NCBI GenBank assembly: GCA_964017145.1
Contig: OZ024847.1
Coordinates: forward strand, 3,472,001 to 3,536,000
Length of the DNA stretch: 64,000 nucleotides
Direction of reading: 5' to 3'
Source of the DNA: Agrocybe praecox
Taxonomy: Eukaryota > Basidiomycota > Agaricomycetes > Agaricales > Agrocybaceae
Shown: one piece after another, positions 10,880-23,065 of the stretch
Numbering within the stretch: position 1 is the first letter of the stretch
Layout: each line of letters starts with the position of its first letter
Made by a program: the position numbers and the translations under genes
Notes under the pieces: model-generated
The model's input: the letters and a program-made list of their open reading frames with translations, nothing else
Databases searched by the model: none
Told to the model about the DNA's origin: nothing

Positions 10880-13800
10880 CTGTAATACTTGCAACAATCT
10901 GGATTATATCTTAAATACTCGATGGTCAGTGCAAAATACGATTTTCTTCCACCATGCCGTTCCTTCGAACGTTTGCGTTTTGAAGTCCGTTCAATTCAAG
11001 TCAATTCTCGAAAACATCTAAACGACTTTATGTATCATATATATCATTTTTGTTCCCAAATTTTTACGCGAAAATTATTGTATAAAAAAGACAAGAGGGA
11101 TTTATATCCGATACACGACGAAAACAGCAGAAAGAATTTAAGGGGGGAAATCTAAAAATAGATATTCGTGGAGAATGTGACTTCTTCCACGAGAATCAAT
11201 CGGCATCGACTCGTGCCGAATGTCCGGAACGATGCGATTGGATGAAGAAAAAAACGACTGCTTTCACACCGCGACCACCCCCCACGCCCATCGTCGCCAG
11301 CCTGCGCGCATACAAGATCTAGAAAATCGAAATAGGCAGTAAGAAAACGAGGATAAGTAAGTCATGTAATGGCGTACCGTATCACTGACCCGCTATCTAG
11401 ATCCTGCCTTCGCTCCCCTTCATCTGGACGCCTTTCCTTTTCGCGCCCTCCGCTGAGCCTTTCGTGCGGCGTCGTATTCGATTTGGGATTTAAGGCTGGC
11501 TGGATCATCCACGTCGATCATGAAGGAAGAATTGTGGTAGTTTCTTGCGCCAAACACCGCGATGGATTGGGTCAAAGAAGAGATGACTTGCGGCGGGTGC
11601 GCAAGGGTCTTGAAATTTTTAGCGGAGTACCTGAGTCGTGCTACAGGTGGTGCTATTGGGAGGATTAGGCATCACTCTAGATTTTGAGTCAAAAAAGCAC
11701 GTACCGTTGAAATTCTGTTCGATCCTGATTTCGTTTGCAGTTGTATGGCCTGCAGCCGTCTGGTCTTGACGCTGCTCTGATGACGACGAGGTACTCCCGG
11801 AAGCCTCTTCTTCTTGACCTTTCCCAGTAGGGTCGACGTTTGGGTAGAGATTAGGAGTATTCTGATATGGGAATGAGTCTGAAACATCTACTCGCGGGGC
11901 TGAGATCGCAAATGCTGGGTTGTAGGGTTGAGGCAGAAATTTGGTACGCTCAATATCTGTCAAACATACCGTCATTGATGAAATCCATCCACCACAATTC
12001 AGGATAGCTGTATGATATACGGTTAGATGAAGTGTCGCAAGGTGCGAACGGATTCATACATTGCTGCGATACCCCGATGTTGGTCAGACGCAAGTTAACG
12101 AAGAAGCAATGAAGGCACGTACTTTCTGGCATCTGTTCATAGTCGTCAATTCCGTCCCCCACGTCATTCCTTTGTTCGAAGTCGTTTGGCCAATGTCCCA
12201 TTAGCCCCGCCGAAGAACTGCAATACGACAAATCAGCATATTATCCACGAGGAATGCTGGCAGCTCAATTACCTTTGGATGTGTGATGGGTTATGATCCC
12301 CAACTGGCATCACCGTCATACTCTGACGGGAGCTCAGTGTGGGTTCTGGCCCCGCACGGCCAGACAATTTATTGAAGCCTGTGAGCATCCCTCCTCGGAG
12401 GTTGCTCACATTGTGTGTGTTGGAATGATACAGTGTGCTCTCATCCATGTTTATGGTCGTTCGAGTAAGTATGGGCTGACGAGAGCCATAGTTTGCGTAT
12501 GGCCCATGTCGTTTGTTGCGCGACTGACGGTCCTTTACCCGGTCGACCACCCGAGAGGGACCACCATGCTCGTTGATTGTTGGTGGCATCTGCGGCGACT
12601 GTTCCACGCTGTAAATCGGCTGTGGAAGGGCAGACGGAGGAGAATTGATAAGCTCAAACGGTGTGAGTGCTGGCAATTGGTATGCTGCCAACGAAGCCAT
12701 CAGTGCGGATATAATTCATAATCAGAAAATGAACGCACTGGGAGCCTCCTGCAACTCAAAAGCGTCCTCTTCCCCTGGATATATTTGATTATCCACCAGA
12801 TCAAGAGCTGCACGAATAGTGAGTAGACCCGAATGACGACAAAATGTCAAATATAACACACCTGGGGGAATGTCGAAGGAATTACCATTCGTGAACGTGG
12901 GGAGACCATAGAGAGGTAGGTGGATTTGCATCTCAAGGGAAGTTTAAGGATCAGACAAGGTGGGGTCAATTGGGTGGTGTTGTGACAAAGTATCGCGGTA
13001 AGGGTAAGGGTAAGGAAATTCTCCATTATTCACCTAGTACTTATACCTTGTGCATTGAGATCCTTTGCAGTAGATCGGCTGTGGTAAGTCGACATCATGT
13101 TTTCCACGCTAAATTTCGATAAGATCGAGTCATTGTTAATTTCCTTGCGACAATGCAGGTACTTGTTAAGCCCCAGGTAACCCTCCACAGGTCGTGTCGT
13201 ATGTGTGGCTTCAAAACATATAACGGCACCTTTCGGGCCTCGACGCAGTGTGCCTCATTGTATAGGCCAATTATCACTCCGGGTAGTACTTTTGGGCACC
13301 TGAACGTCAATCCTTTATGTTTTCCTAGTATGTTTCGGTAGGGTTACAATTGTGGGCGGTTCCATTAACAAGCGAGATTGTTCCGGGGGCCTGATTGTCT
13401 TCTTTTAGGTGAATCGTGTCGGCTATGACTGAATGTGTACGAGTGCCACTTCCTGGGTTCTGACATGCCCACTTTTATTTGTTTGTCTGCTTACCTCGAG
13501 GCGTACGCGTAAGCAGTGCACCGCTACAGTAGCTCCGAATGATTCCTACCTTGTTCCGTTTGATTCCAATGACATGCTGATATTGCACGCCCACAGAAGG
13601 TGGCGCATGATAAGAAAAAGGATCCTTGTAGTCTCAACGAGGATTAGCGACACACTCGATATTTTTGATACAACCATCTTTTATTAGTAGGGAAAGCTAA
13701 GCTCATATACCACTAATCTGCGTATGTAGCAAGCAGGACTCTAGCTATTGAGCAGATGAGCCCACCCACAGAAATACAACGACGATGATCTATTTATATC

Positions 13801-14330
13801 CATAGCACACACAATGCTATATTTAAGATTCCATTTCATGCCAGGGAACGCGTCGCATACACGTTGCAGCGGGCCAGCCAACATCGCCTTTCCGAAGTTC
13901 CGGATAATATCATTTCATAGCCGACACCACAATATAATACTAGTTGGTTCTATGTATTTCACGTTCATGATTCCAGGCTGTGCAGAACTACTACTGCTCG
14001 TGCATGTATTCCGTGTTGAAATAGCATTTTTACGGAGCCGCGTGTCCTTGAGATTTTAATCAATTATCCACGGCATAGCCATCTTGAGAATTAGCCGCAA
14101 GAAACAGTGCTATCCTACAGTGCGGGTTCTATATTTGTGGTATGACGTCTTGGAAGAAGCCCTGCCACATCACATAAGGCGCTTGGTTTATATTTCCAGT
14201 GACATTAGTTATTTAATAATTACGGAAGGTACAGTACTCTTATCATGGATTCATTAATGACACTTTTTTTCTCAAAATGGACTGTTATGTTTACCTGTTT
14301 AGCTGGGCAGGTTCTTTTTTTGAAAGCAAG
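10880..14330 (-). repeat. Duplicated unit A of the family array
   Basis: Matches unit C (20,840-25,020) in the same orientation over the whole length, including non-coding flanks. The 3' flanks share the block before CCGTTCCTTCGAACG (10.96 and 20.92 kb). The 5' flanks share GGGCCAGCCAACATCGCC (13.87 and 24.01 kb) and further similarity to about 14.3 kb. At about 13,951-13,955 this unit has an uninterrupted TTCTATGTA where unit C carries an inserted element. Confidence 0.75.
11420..12931 (-). CDS. Uncharacterised family protein, copy A
   Basis: Function unknown. Exons read on the minus strand: MQIHLPLYGLPTFTNG... (from 12,931); ALDLVDNQIYPGEEDAFEL; a long Pro/Ser/Gln-rich exon with YQLPALTPFELI, SGRAGPEPTLSSRQSMTVMP; SSSAGLMGHWPNDFEQRND; SSNRISYSYPELWWMDFIND; a Ser/Gln-rich acidic exon; and a final exon APPVARLRYSAKNFKTLAHP...AARKAQRRARKGKASR ending at 11,420. 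Introns are 50-70 nt with GT-AG ends. The protein is about 400 residues, mostly disordered, with a basic C-terminus. The WW-containing exon and the APP...LxH exon are the best-conserved parts across copies. Relative to copy C it lacks an intron and about 20 codons in the last coding block, so it may be slightly truncated. No enzyme motif, signal peptide or membrane segment is seen. Confidence 0.6.
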
Positions 14331-14691
14331 TCTTCAAGGTATAATATATATAAACTTCAGAAGCAGGTTTTGATCAAATAGTGTGTATGTAAATTTTAAT
14401 TAGTCATTTTGTAGCTACGCTCGGGAGCGATCTAGCTGGCAAAAGTCGCATAAAACTTATTGCAAAGAATATCAGATAAGATAAGATTGAGATACACGTG
14501 GGTGTTCAATGTTGCCGACGCTGATGCCGATGCCCGATGCCGTGTCAGTGCGCCATGGTGAACGTAACGCGCTCCTACGTTACCTCTTTCCCATGCAATC
14601 GACTTATTGATGAAAAGCTGCTGTGTTATTGAATTCTTCATACTGAACCGATCAAATTTGCGAGCAAAGAATTTGTTCGGAATAATACTCG

Positions 14692-14997
14692 TTATTTCGC
14701 AGTATGACTCATACTATGACTAGTACAAATCAACGGATAGCCACCAAACCAGTCAGTTCTCCATTCTTGGAAGGTTTCGTGAAAGAAATTGGCCGACATA
14801 GCTTTCTGTTCGACGCATACTATGTATCCAACTGCCTTTCCTATAAGACACGCTAGTCCCTGGGCTTGCTTCGTCACACCGAACGCACGGAATTGGACGA
14901 TTCTTGGACCAAATTCTTCTGCTGACGTGTCTCTGTCCCTTGCAGTGATAACTTGACTCTTAATTGGGGAGAAATTTTGGCGTAGTATTGTATTCAT
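14692..14997 (-). CDS. Possible small ORF, unrecognised
   Basis: A 101-codon uninterrupted frame starting MNTILRQNFSPIKSQ and containing GPRIVQFRAFGVTKQAQG and FHETFQEWRTDWFGG. Composition is protein-like, but there is no family resemblance, no second copy beside unit C that I could find, and no clear promoter. It could be a relic exon or chance. Confidence 0.2.
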   Translation of the reverse strand: MNTILRQNFSPIKSQVITARDRDTSAEEFGPRIVQFRAFGVTKQAQGLACLIGKAVGYIVCVEQKAMSANFFHETFQEWRTDWFGGYPLICTSHSMSHTAK

Positions 14998-15453
14998 TCC
15001 TCTAGAGATGGAAATTTGGAAATAATAGCGACACGACCCCTATTTTCCTCGCCCCATCGACTGGGCACCCGGCGGTCAGAATCTCATCGTTCCTGAATTC
15101 TCCTCGTGTTCGCGATCGTTTTGCGGTGGCTAGTCTCTTTTTCGCTGTCGTCACAGTCCGGGTTTTGATTCATCCGGAAGAAAGGTTGGAGAACCATATT
15201 CATGCACACGACAAACACCAAAGTCATTGGGGTATGTCCGAGCTGATGGAGTGACGCTCGACGGAGGAAGACTGAGTTGCATGTTCGTTGAATGACGGAG
15301 AGTTGTTTATTTGGACTGCAAGATCATCATGAAACGGTTGAGGCAGCCCGATTCGACGGTTATTTTTGGTTTTAGGCTTTTTTCTAAGCGTCTATTGCGT
15401 GTGTAAGTATAGAAAACGTTTTAAATATCATAACGTACCAAGCTGGCCTTATC

Positions 15454-15681
15454 TTATTGGGTATTCGTACCCTTAGGATCTACAGTGGACGGACCAATGG
15501 AACCTTCTATCGCAGTGGCCTCCGCCGACGCTGAGAGGCCGGGATTCAGGGGCTCGAGCACCGCTGACTTTTTGAAATGTCTATTTCTATAGGCCCTGCA
15601 TTTAGACCGGTGAGCTGCTAGAGATGCATTGCTGGGGAATCCTTTCTTGCAGCCAAGGCATCTGTGATTAGCGGCATTCAT
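15454..15681 (-). CDS. C2H2/C2HC-type zinc-finger protein, short or partial
   Basis: The 75-residue frame opens MNAANHRCLGCKKGF and contains one finger, C-x2-C-x12-H-x3-C (Cys8, Cys11, His24, Cys28), followed by a basic stretch RAYRNRHFKKS and a Ser/Ala/Gly-rich tail. The finger spacing resembles single fingers at the N-terminus of basidiomycete hypothetical proteins that are much longer. The frame ends at TNTQ, where a GGTACG sequence (15,466-15,471) could be a donor leading to more exons, but I found no continuation. Likely a truncated or partly annotated gene; nucleic-acid binding is inferred from the finger only. Confidence 0.45.
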   Translation of the reverse strand: MNAANHRCLGCKKGFPSNASLAAHRSKCRAYRNRHFKKSAVLEPLNPGLSASAEATAIEGSIGPSTVDPKGTNTQ

Positions 15682-16379
15682 AGGTGGACGTTGGGGTGCA
15701 GAAAGAGACCAATAAAAAGCGAGCAGGGCGATAATGAGCTTTTGGACGATTTGAGATATTAATAGAATTTTGGATCCGGCCCAAGTTCCGGAGTCATTTT
15801 AAACCGGCATCCCGGCAACGGATATATCGGAAATCGAATTTGGACAACCAGTCAAATCCTTCCTGAAAGCTTAGCGCTTATTTACTGGTACTGGCTTTTC
15901 CTGACGCGCTGATTATTGTGAACGTCTCAATTTTTTGATGTACTCTTTGCTGTATTATGTAAATTAGATTGAAATCGCTTTCGTTGCGCTTATTAAGAGC
16001 ATAAAATTAAAGCGGGTCGATGGGATACATATTGTCTGTGATGGAGTCAATAAGAATTGATCCAACCAATAGTACGGAAAAAATGTCAATTAATTACAGG
16101 AAAATTTAAGTCTATTGAGTTCTACTCTAAGGCTCATACTGTATACATGGGAAAGATTCCGGACTTTCTATAAGTCACGCTCGTTCCGATGCAAATATCA
16201 ACTTGGCTGTTTGTGTGGTTTTCTGATCCTTTTGATGCTCTTGGAGGATTCCTTGGGGCTGATTTGCAGCCCGGTCGCCCATTCTCATCAACTGATATTT
16301 TTCTGTGCTAGTGTGAGATGAGAATGAAAGAACGCCCTGTCGAGGTACTCACGAGTTAATTAAATCTGGAGAACATGTG
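15682..16379. other. Intergenic, no gene seen
   Basis: AT-rich DNA without supported exons. An open frame at 16,115-16,321 (+) has a hydrophobic run but no start context, splice partner or similarity. Confidence 0.35.
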
Positions 16380-17470
16380 CTTGAACTCTTCCACGGCAAT
16401 TATTACACTGCGATGGATTGTGTCAATGACGAGATGACTTGCGGCGGGTGCACAAGGGTCGTGGTATTTTTGGCGGAGTACCTGAGTCGTGCGACAGGTG
16501 GTGCTATTGGGAGGATTAGGCATCACTGTAGATTTTAATTCAAAAAAGTATGTACCGCTGAGATTATGTTCTATCCTTATATTGTTTCTGCTTGTGTTTC
16601 ATATACCCGTCTGGTCTTGACGGTGCACAGTCGCACCGATGTTCGCAGAACTTATGGGCGGTGTTATAATCGACGGATGAACCATAGATAAGAAGTCATG
16701 ACGATGGACTCGTGGTAGCACATAGAGATTGGGGGATAACTCTGATCGGGGTATATGTCTTAACCATCGATAAATAGACCATCTTTGAGGATATACATCC
16801 ACCAGAATTCAGGATATCTATATGATATACGGTTAGCTGAAATGTCAAAAGAGGTGAGCGCATCCGTACATTGCCCTGGTCGAAGGTGTTTGGCCAATAT
16901 CCCAGGTAGTATTACCGTCATATTGAGGAGGCAGCATAATATGGGATCTGTCCCTGCACAGCTAGATATAATATTGACGTTCGTGAGCACCCCTCCGTCG
17001 AGGTGTGTGTGTTGGGTTGATATTCTGATTCCCCCGCATAAGGCTGGTCTGGGTTCATGGTCATCCGAGTTGAGATCGGCTGACAGGACCCGTAGTAGTA
17101 TAAATCGTCAGTTGTAACGTGCTCTGACCTTTGTGATTGTGGCCGAAGTGAGAAATTTAGAGCTCGTTAAACAGGTTAGAGAGTACAGACGGGCGCGCCT
17201 ATGTCTATTTATACTTTCCATGGCCCAATCCCATGAATAATGTTGACAACTAGATACTGAATTAAACAATAGTTCGCCCTGGTACTCAAAGTTGTTACAA
17301 CAGAACGCAATAACAATAGACGGACGCTTTTTGGCCTTACACCCAGGTCCGAGTGGTACTCAGGACAATTAACTCATGTTACGCGTTTTGAGCTCTGCGA
17401 TAACTACATTTTTATTGTAAACGTGTATGTGTACGTACTGAGGTCCAGAGCATTGATTCCATCTGATATT
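16380..17470 (-). repeat. Duplicated unit B, partial
   Basis: Partial copy of the family unit. The tract at 16,440-16,560 matches 11,560-11,700 (GACTTGCGGCGGGTGC... and CGACAGGTGGTGCTATTGGGAGG). The tract at 17,330-17,470 matches 20,430-20,580 in unit B2 (GGACAATTAAC, TTGTAAACGTGTATG, CATCTGATATTCAT). Confidence 0.65.
16440..17110 (-). pseudogene. Decayed copy B of the family gene
   Basis: Reads on the minus strand as remnants of the same gene as copies A and C. A piece of the long exon is at 16,920-17,100 with the residual CTGTCCCTGCACAGCTAGATATAAT region. The exon SANRISYRYPEFWWM is at 16,790-16,850, and a damaged last exon lies near 16,450-16,520. The first exons, several splice sites and the basic tail are missing, and frames are shifted between blocks. 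It is a dead paralogue, more diverged from A than C is. Confidence 0.6.
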
Positions 17471-18187
17471 CATTTCATAACCTGTTGTCCGCGTACGGAA
17501 GATCGTTTCTACTTTCCGACAGACTTTATGCAGAAATATTCGTCAGTCTTTGACGTACGCGTCGGAGCAGTCCACAGTGCAGCTGGATAGTGTAGCAGCG
17601 CTTGGAGGCGCGTCGAGCAGCCTCGCACGATGGCGGTTGCGGTCAAAGGATGGAATATTGGGCTATGTACACGTCGGTTACATATCTGTACATGATCTAA
17701 TCTAACCGAGCTGGTGCAGGTCAAAGTACAGAAAATCATCTGATATGTATTTATGGCGTTATCTGCAACATAATATGGAGATAATCGCAAGATGACCCTA
17801 CTGAGGTATGACAAGGATTAATATCTATTAATAATTTATATTTAGACTTCCTTTCCTCGTCGATGGAATACAATAGCTAAAATCTTGATTTGTACTCTGG
17901 AACATAGGTCTAACTGAGGTGAGACAAAGAAAATAAATTATTACGGATGTGTGATACAGAAACCAATTGAGCGATTTTTTTGTGCAAGCCGGTGAGTCTC
18001 CGCACATGAAAAGGTCGAAACAATTGCGATAAAGGTATTGTATTCATCGTTAGAATGTTAAATCGATCGACGCTATCAGAAATGAAGAAACCGATGGAGA
18101 CGGCAAAACTGCACGACATGGAGGAGGAGGAAGAAGCAATGATGGATTCTGGTAAGAGGCCGAGAAACACGCGAATGATACATACAC
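17471..18187. other. Spacer in the array, no gene seen
   Basis: Mixed sequence between partial units. Two open frames of 86 and 101 codons on the minus strand (17,910-18,170 and 17,509-17,814) have no splice context or family likeness and are not called. Confidence 0.35.
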
Positions 18188-18265
18188 GTAATCTAATCTA
18201 ATCTAATCTAGCGGGTGGTCGGGTTTGCCGGTTAATACACCGGCGTATTTTGCCTCCCGACCACC
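18188..18265. repeat. TAATC microsatellite and nested hairpin
   Basis: A (TAATC)4-like run at 18,189-18,210 is followed by a perfect 10-bp inverted repeat, GGTGGTCGGG at 18,214-18,223 and CCCGACCACC at 18,256-18,265. Inside its loop sits a second perfect pair, GCCGGT (18,227-18,232) and ACCGGC (18,239-18,244). The two stems nest like a cruciform. Confidence 0.75.
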
Positions 18266-18960
18266 ATGCCCCTTGTCATCGTCGCCCTGCGCCTATTGGG
18301 CTATTCACCTTCCAGAATCAAGATGTTGGGGATTTTAGATCCTTGAGTTACCCCACATTGGGTGGTGCCCTCCTCTCTCCAAGTCAAACACCGCTTCCAA
18401 ACCATTCACACCCGCCCACCCACGCGTCGCCTTCCTTCCCTATCATCCAAATGCAGAGCGGCGGAGACGTCGGGCACGCTGACGACCCACTCATTCCCAG
18501 CCTCTCCCGCACGAGCTGACGTCCGATTTGCGCAAGAAATACGCATTCGCGGGGGCGCAGTTGGACGGAAAAAGACTGGTTGCGGGGTTTCAGACGGATT
18601 ATGGTATAAGAACGACGCGCGGTGCCGCGCTGGGCAGGGGGGATGCGGTGTTGTTAATTATAGGCGTTCATGCGACGTATGAGGGGATTAGAGTGCTGCA
18701 TGGGGGCAGGAATACCCCGACTCTGAGGCAGAGTTGGATGAGGGGGGATCGGAAGGAAGGAAGGGTGGACGGATGTATAACAGTGCATGCGTTGGTTCGT
18801 CGTTTGGTTGCACGCTGGTCGAAGCCCCAACGACCTCTACGTCAGCCAAAATGCATGCGGTCGCATGATGTCAGGACACATACGTTCGTAAAGCATAACT
18901 TGCGGACGGATACCAATACCCTGCTTCATAACCGGAGGGAGTCCTGGGCCTTGGGGTGAG
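18266..18960 (+). other. GC-rich island with a 143-codon frame
   Basis: This stretch is visibly richer in G and C than the AT-rich array around it and starts right after the nested hairpin. The frame 18,528-18,959 (+) begins MRKKYAFAGAQLDGKRLVAG and stays open for 143 codons, with basic, Arg-rich content in its second half. I do not recognise it, and no upstream exon or promoter is convincing. It may be an inserted fragment of another gene. Confidence 0.3.
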
Positions 18961-19197
18961 TTGCTCAACTTTGATTGATCGTTAGCCGAAATATAACGGC
19001 GCCTAATTGCTATAACCTCAATGTCGGTCAGACTCTCAGATCAATCAAAACACGGAGGTACGTGCTCTCGTGCATTGGTTCAAAGCCATAATTTCCTTTT
19101 CCCATGCACGTCTCGTCCTCCGAGGCGCGTTGCCAACTCCCCATTGGCGCGCCCTCGTACGAGGACTTACATGGTCATAGAAAGTCATTATATATTT

Positions 19198-19350
19198 GCA
19201 CGAGGGATGCTGATAGCACCATCACCTTTGGAATTGCGTTGGGTTCAGACGCTCATGTGGCTTCACTGGCGTGTATTGACGGGGGTGCATGTTGGGATCC
19301 AGCTATGCACAGCCAGATCTTTGATATTTGCTGCTGCTGAGCATCCCTCT
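19198..19350 (-). pseudogene. Scrap of the family gene's long exon
   Basis: The order of short blocks (CACGAGGGATGCTG, ACCTTTGGA, GGCATC/GGCTTCACTGGCG, GGGATC then GCACRGCCAGA, GAGCATCCCTC) follows that at 20,095-20,255 and 22,380-22,530. It covers the junction between the GHWPND exon and the long exon of the family gene. It is too degraded to code. Confidence 0.5.
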
Positions 19351-19429
19351 ATTTAATAGAGGACTGCTTACGATGTATATGTCATGGGGTTATCGTGCTT
19401 CTCGATGATGACGATGATCCTGGTCCATG

Positions 19430-20590
19430 GTTGCTGTCGCCAATACATATGATTTTCTTCCTCTATCTCGTCCCTTCGAACGCGTGCGTCTCATAGTCAG
19501 TGAAATTATCACAATCTATAGACGTCTGCATCTATCGTATTTCAGCGCGAATTTTTACGAGAACATCATTCTATACAAGAGGAAAAAATGAAATACATAT
19601 CTGGTACATAACGAACAAAAAAGGAGTTCAAAGAATTCAAGGGGAAAAAAACATATAAATAGATATTCCTGGAGAATGTAATTTCTTCCACGATAATCTT
19701 GTGGAATGACCGGAGATCGAAGGTACCGGGTTGGATGCTAGAATATAAATGAGGCAGAAAATCGGTACGCTCAATATTTATCATACCGCCATCGTTAATA
19801 ATCATCCCGAATTCTAGATAGTGGTATGCGCTTCCAAAAGCCGGTACCATCCCCAAGGTGAGTTCGTCATTAGACAGGGGGCAGGCTATGCGATATATTG
19901 GTAACTGAAATCTCGTGAAGGGGGCGCACAACCGTACATTTCTGCAGTACACCGACGTCAGTCAGCCTCGCAAGTCCACGAAAAGACGGTGAAGGTACGT
20001 ACTTTCAGCCGTCTGCTGATATCCGTAAGTCCCTTCCCCCGCGTCCTTCCTCTGCTCGATAGAAGAGCTACACCATGAAAAGTTAGCATATTATCCACGA
20101 GGGATGCTGCGAGCTCAATTATCTTTGGACGTGTGTTTAACTCGGATCCCAAAGTGGCATCACCGTCATATTCCAACGGGAGTACAGTTTGGGATCTGGC
20201 CATGCACGGCCAGATATAATATTGACGTCCGTGATCATGCCTCCGTGGAAGAAGCTGGTCACGTTGTGTGTATCGGATTGATATAGTGTGTCCGATGGGC
20301 AATGCTCATCCGGGTTCCTGTTCGTCCGAGTCGATGGTATGCGCTTACGAGATCCGATACTAACAAAAAGTAAGCACTAGTATTATTTATTACAACAAAA
20401 CATAGTAACAATAGACAGACGCTTTCTGGCCCTACGCCCATGTTCCAGTGGTATTCGGGACAATTAACACACTCATGTCACGCGTTTCGAGCTCTGGACG
20501 AACTGCATTTTAATTGTAAACGTGTATGTATACGTTCTGAGGTTCAGAGCAATTTGAATTCCATCTGATATTCATGTCATAACTGGAACA
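19430..20590 (-). repeat. Duplicated unit B2, partial
   Basis: Begins with the same 3' flank (GATTTTCTTCCTCTAT... CCTTCGAACG) as units A and C and ends with the 5' flank shared with unit B (GTCACGCGTTT, TTGTAAACGTGTATG). It is followed almost at once by unit C at 20,840. Confidence 0.65.
19690..20360 (-). pseudogene. Decayed copy B2 of the family gene
   Basis: Remnants in gene order on the minus strand. The part of the long exon upstream of the GHWPND exon is at 20,150-20,350 (with GGGATCTGGCCATGCACGGCC). The GT-ACGTACTTTC donor region lies near 20,000. A worn version of the WW exon reads YHYLEFGMIINDGG, followed by the ERTDFLP tract near 19,760-19,830. The start exons and the APP...LxH last exon are not recognisable. 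A dead paralogue. Confidence 0.55.
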
Positions 20591-21379
20591 GTAGTATTTC
20601 ATGCCTTCTATGAGTAAATGACCAATCCATAATTCACCGTTCTCGGGTCTATGGCATTTCCATTTCCCGAGAGGATTAATTAGTACTTTCGTCCGGTACT
20701 CGTCTCATATATAGTTCACGAGACCGATAACGAGGATACCGTCACTATCATTAAATCCGGCTCCATTCTCCAAGAATTTGGCCATTCTCAAAAGTAGGCT
20801 CACCGGACGACGCAAACTCGGAGGTTCTGAGATAAAGTATCACTTGCAATGATCTAGATACATCTTAACAAATTCGATGGCCACAGCAACGTAGATGATT
20901 TTCTTCCTCTATGCCGTTCCTTCGAACGCCAATCGAACGCTTACATTTCGAATTGGTTTCGAAGTCCGTCACTTGAATTTTTTTGAGACGGCTCTATGTA
21001 TCGTATTTCACCAAACTTTCACGCGAAAATTATTATATCAAAGAAAAAAGAAGGATGCCAGTACATGACGAAAACAGCAAAGTCGAGAGAATTCAAGCGA
21101 AAAACACATAAATAAATATTCAGACCTGGAGAACGTGACTTCTTCCACGATAATCAATCGGCATCGACTGGTGCCGAATGACCGGAACAATGGGATTGGG
21201 CCAAGAAAAAAAGAGGAACAATGCTTTCACATCGCGACCACCTGCCACGCCCGTCGTCGTTGTCCTTCGCACATACGAGATCTGGAGAATCGAAATAGGG
21301 GGTAAGAAAACGAGGGCACGTAAGCTGTTGGCGTGCCTTATCACTGACCTTCTATTTAGATCTTGCCTTCGCTCCCCCT

Positions 21380-23065
21380 TCAATTGGATCCTTTTGCCAA
21401 CCTCCGCCGGGCCTTGCGTGCAGCTGCGGATTCGATTTGCGACTTCATGTTGATTGAGTCTTCTATTTCAAACTTGAACTTCTCCGGTGGATTGACTGGA
21501 TCTTGGGGGATGATGTAACTGAAATAGATGAATAAAATTCGGTGAGTTTATATGTTCTGAATCGCAGAAACGATGTGCGAATTAAAGGGAGCTGTGCTTA
21601 CGTGCGCATCTTGGAAAATTTGTTGTAGTTTTCTGCTTTGAACACCGCCAGGGATGGCATTAAAGACGCGGTGACATGTGGCGGATGGACGACGGCCTTG
21701 TGGTTTTTCGTGAGGTGCCTCAGTCGAACTGGACGAGGGTCTATCGAAGGGATTCAGCGATGTCGTGTATTGGGATTTGAGAAAGTACGTACTGCCGAAA
21801 TTGTGTTCTACGCTTACGTCGTTTCTATAGACAGGTGCTGGCCCATATGCTGAAACTAGAATGAGGCCGTCTTTGGTACATTCAATACAGTGGGTCAAAC
21901 ATACCTGACGTGCTCCCAACAGCCATTTCTTCATGACCTTGCAGAGTTGAGCCGACGTTCGCGTAGAAATCAACGGTGTTTTGATTGACGCGTGAGTATG
22001 AACTATCGATGAGAGGGGTTGACGTTGAGGTAGAAGGTGTTGAGCCAGATACTGGAACATCAATGAGGCAGAAACTCGGTACGCTCAATATTTGTCAAAC
22101 ATACCGTCATTGATGAAGTTCATCCACCAGAATTCAGGATATCTATATGATATACGGTTAGCTGAATGTTGCAAGGGGTGGGCGCATTCATACATTGCTG
22201 CGATACCCCGATGTTGGTCAGACACAAGTTAATGAAGAGGCAATGAAGGTACGTACTTTCCGGGATGTGTTGATATTCGTCAATTCCGCCCCTCACGTCA
22301 TTGCGCTGGTCAACGTCGTTTGGCCAATATCCCATTGGCCCCGTCGAAGAACTACAACATGACAATTCAGCATATTGTCCACGAGGGATGCTGCCAGCTC
22401 AATTACCTTTGGACGTATGATGGGTTTTCATTCCCAACTGGCATCACCGTCATACTCTGACGGGAGCTCAGTGTGGGATCTGGCCCCGCACGGCCAGACA
22501 TAAAGTTGAAGCTCGTGAGCATCCCTCCTTGGAGGAGGCTGCTCACAGTGTGTGTAATGTCTTGTTGTTGCGTTTCCGGAGAGTAATGTTGCTCCCGGGG
22601 CATCTTCGTCCGTCTGCGTCGACTAGACCCGTAGTCTGCGTACGGCCCATGTTGTTTGCTACGGGTCTGGCGCTGCTTTGCGGGCCGGTCAACTAACTGA
22701 GAAGGACCACCATACTCGCTGATCGTTGGCGGCATCTGCAGCGACTGTTCCACGCTGTAAACGGGCTGTGGCAGGGCAGATGGGGGAGAGTGGATCAGCT
22801 CAAACGGTGAGAGTGCTAGCAATTGGTATGCTGCCGACGAAGCCATCAGTGCGGATACAATTCATAATCAGAAAATGAACGCACTGGGAGCCTCCTGCAA
22901 CTCAAAAGCTTCCTCTTTCCCTGGATATATTTGATTATCCACCAGATCAAAAGCTGCACGATTAGTGAGTAGACCAGAATGACGACAAAACGTCAAATAC
23001 AACACACCTGGGGGAATGTCGAGGGAATTACCATTCGGACCATAGAGAGGTAGGTAGATTTGCAT
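21380..23065 (-). CDS. Uncharacterised family protein, copy C
   Basis: Function unknown; the best-preserved member of the family. Exons on the minus strand: MQIYLPLYGPNGNSLDIPPG (from 23,065); AFDLVDNQIYPGKEEAFEL; the long exon YQLLALSPFELIHSPPSAL... SGRAGPDPTLSSRQSMTVMP; SSSTGPMGYWPNDVDQRND; SANRISYRYPEFWWMNFIND; VSGSTPSTSTSTPLIDSSYS...; a segment with AYGPAPVYRNDVSVEHNFG; RPVRLRHLTKNHKAVVHPPH; and a last exon YIIPQDPVNPPEKFKFEIED...AARKARRRLAKGSN ending at 21,380. Introns are 50-70 nt GT-AG. The protein is about 430 residues, low-complexity in the middle, with a basic tail that could be a nuclear-localisation or nucleic-acid-contact segment (inference). No catalytic motif is seen. Confidence 0.6.

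Noticed and set aside
12990..13018. GGTAAGGGTAAGGGTAAGG run as telomere-like sequence
   Set aside because: Only three irregular repeats, not TTAGGG, and present in the promoter flank of both family units.
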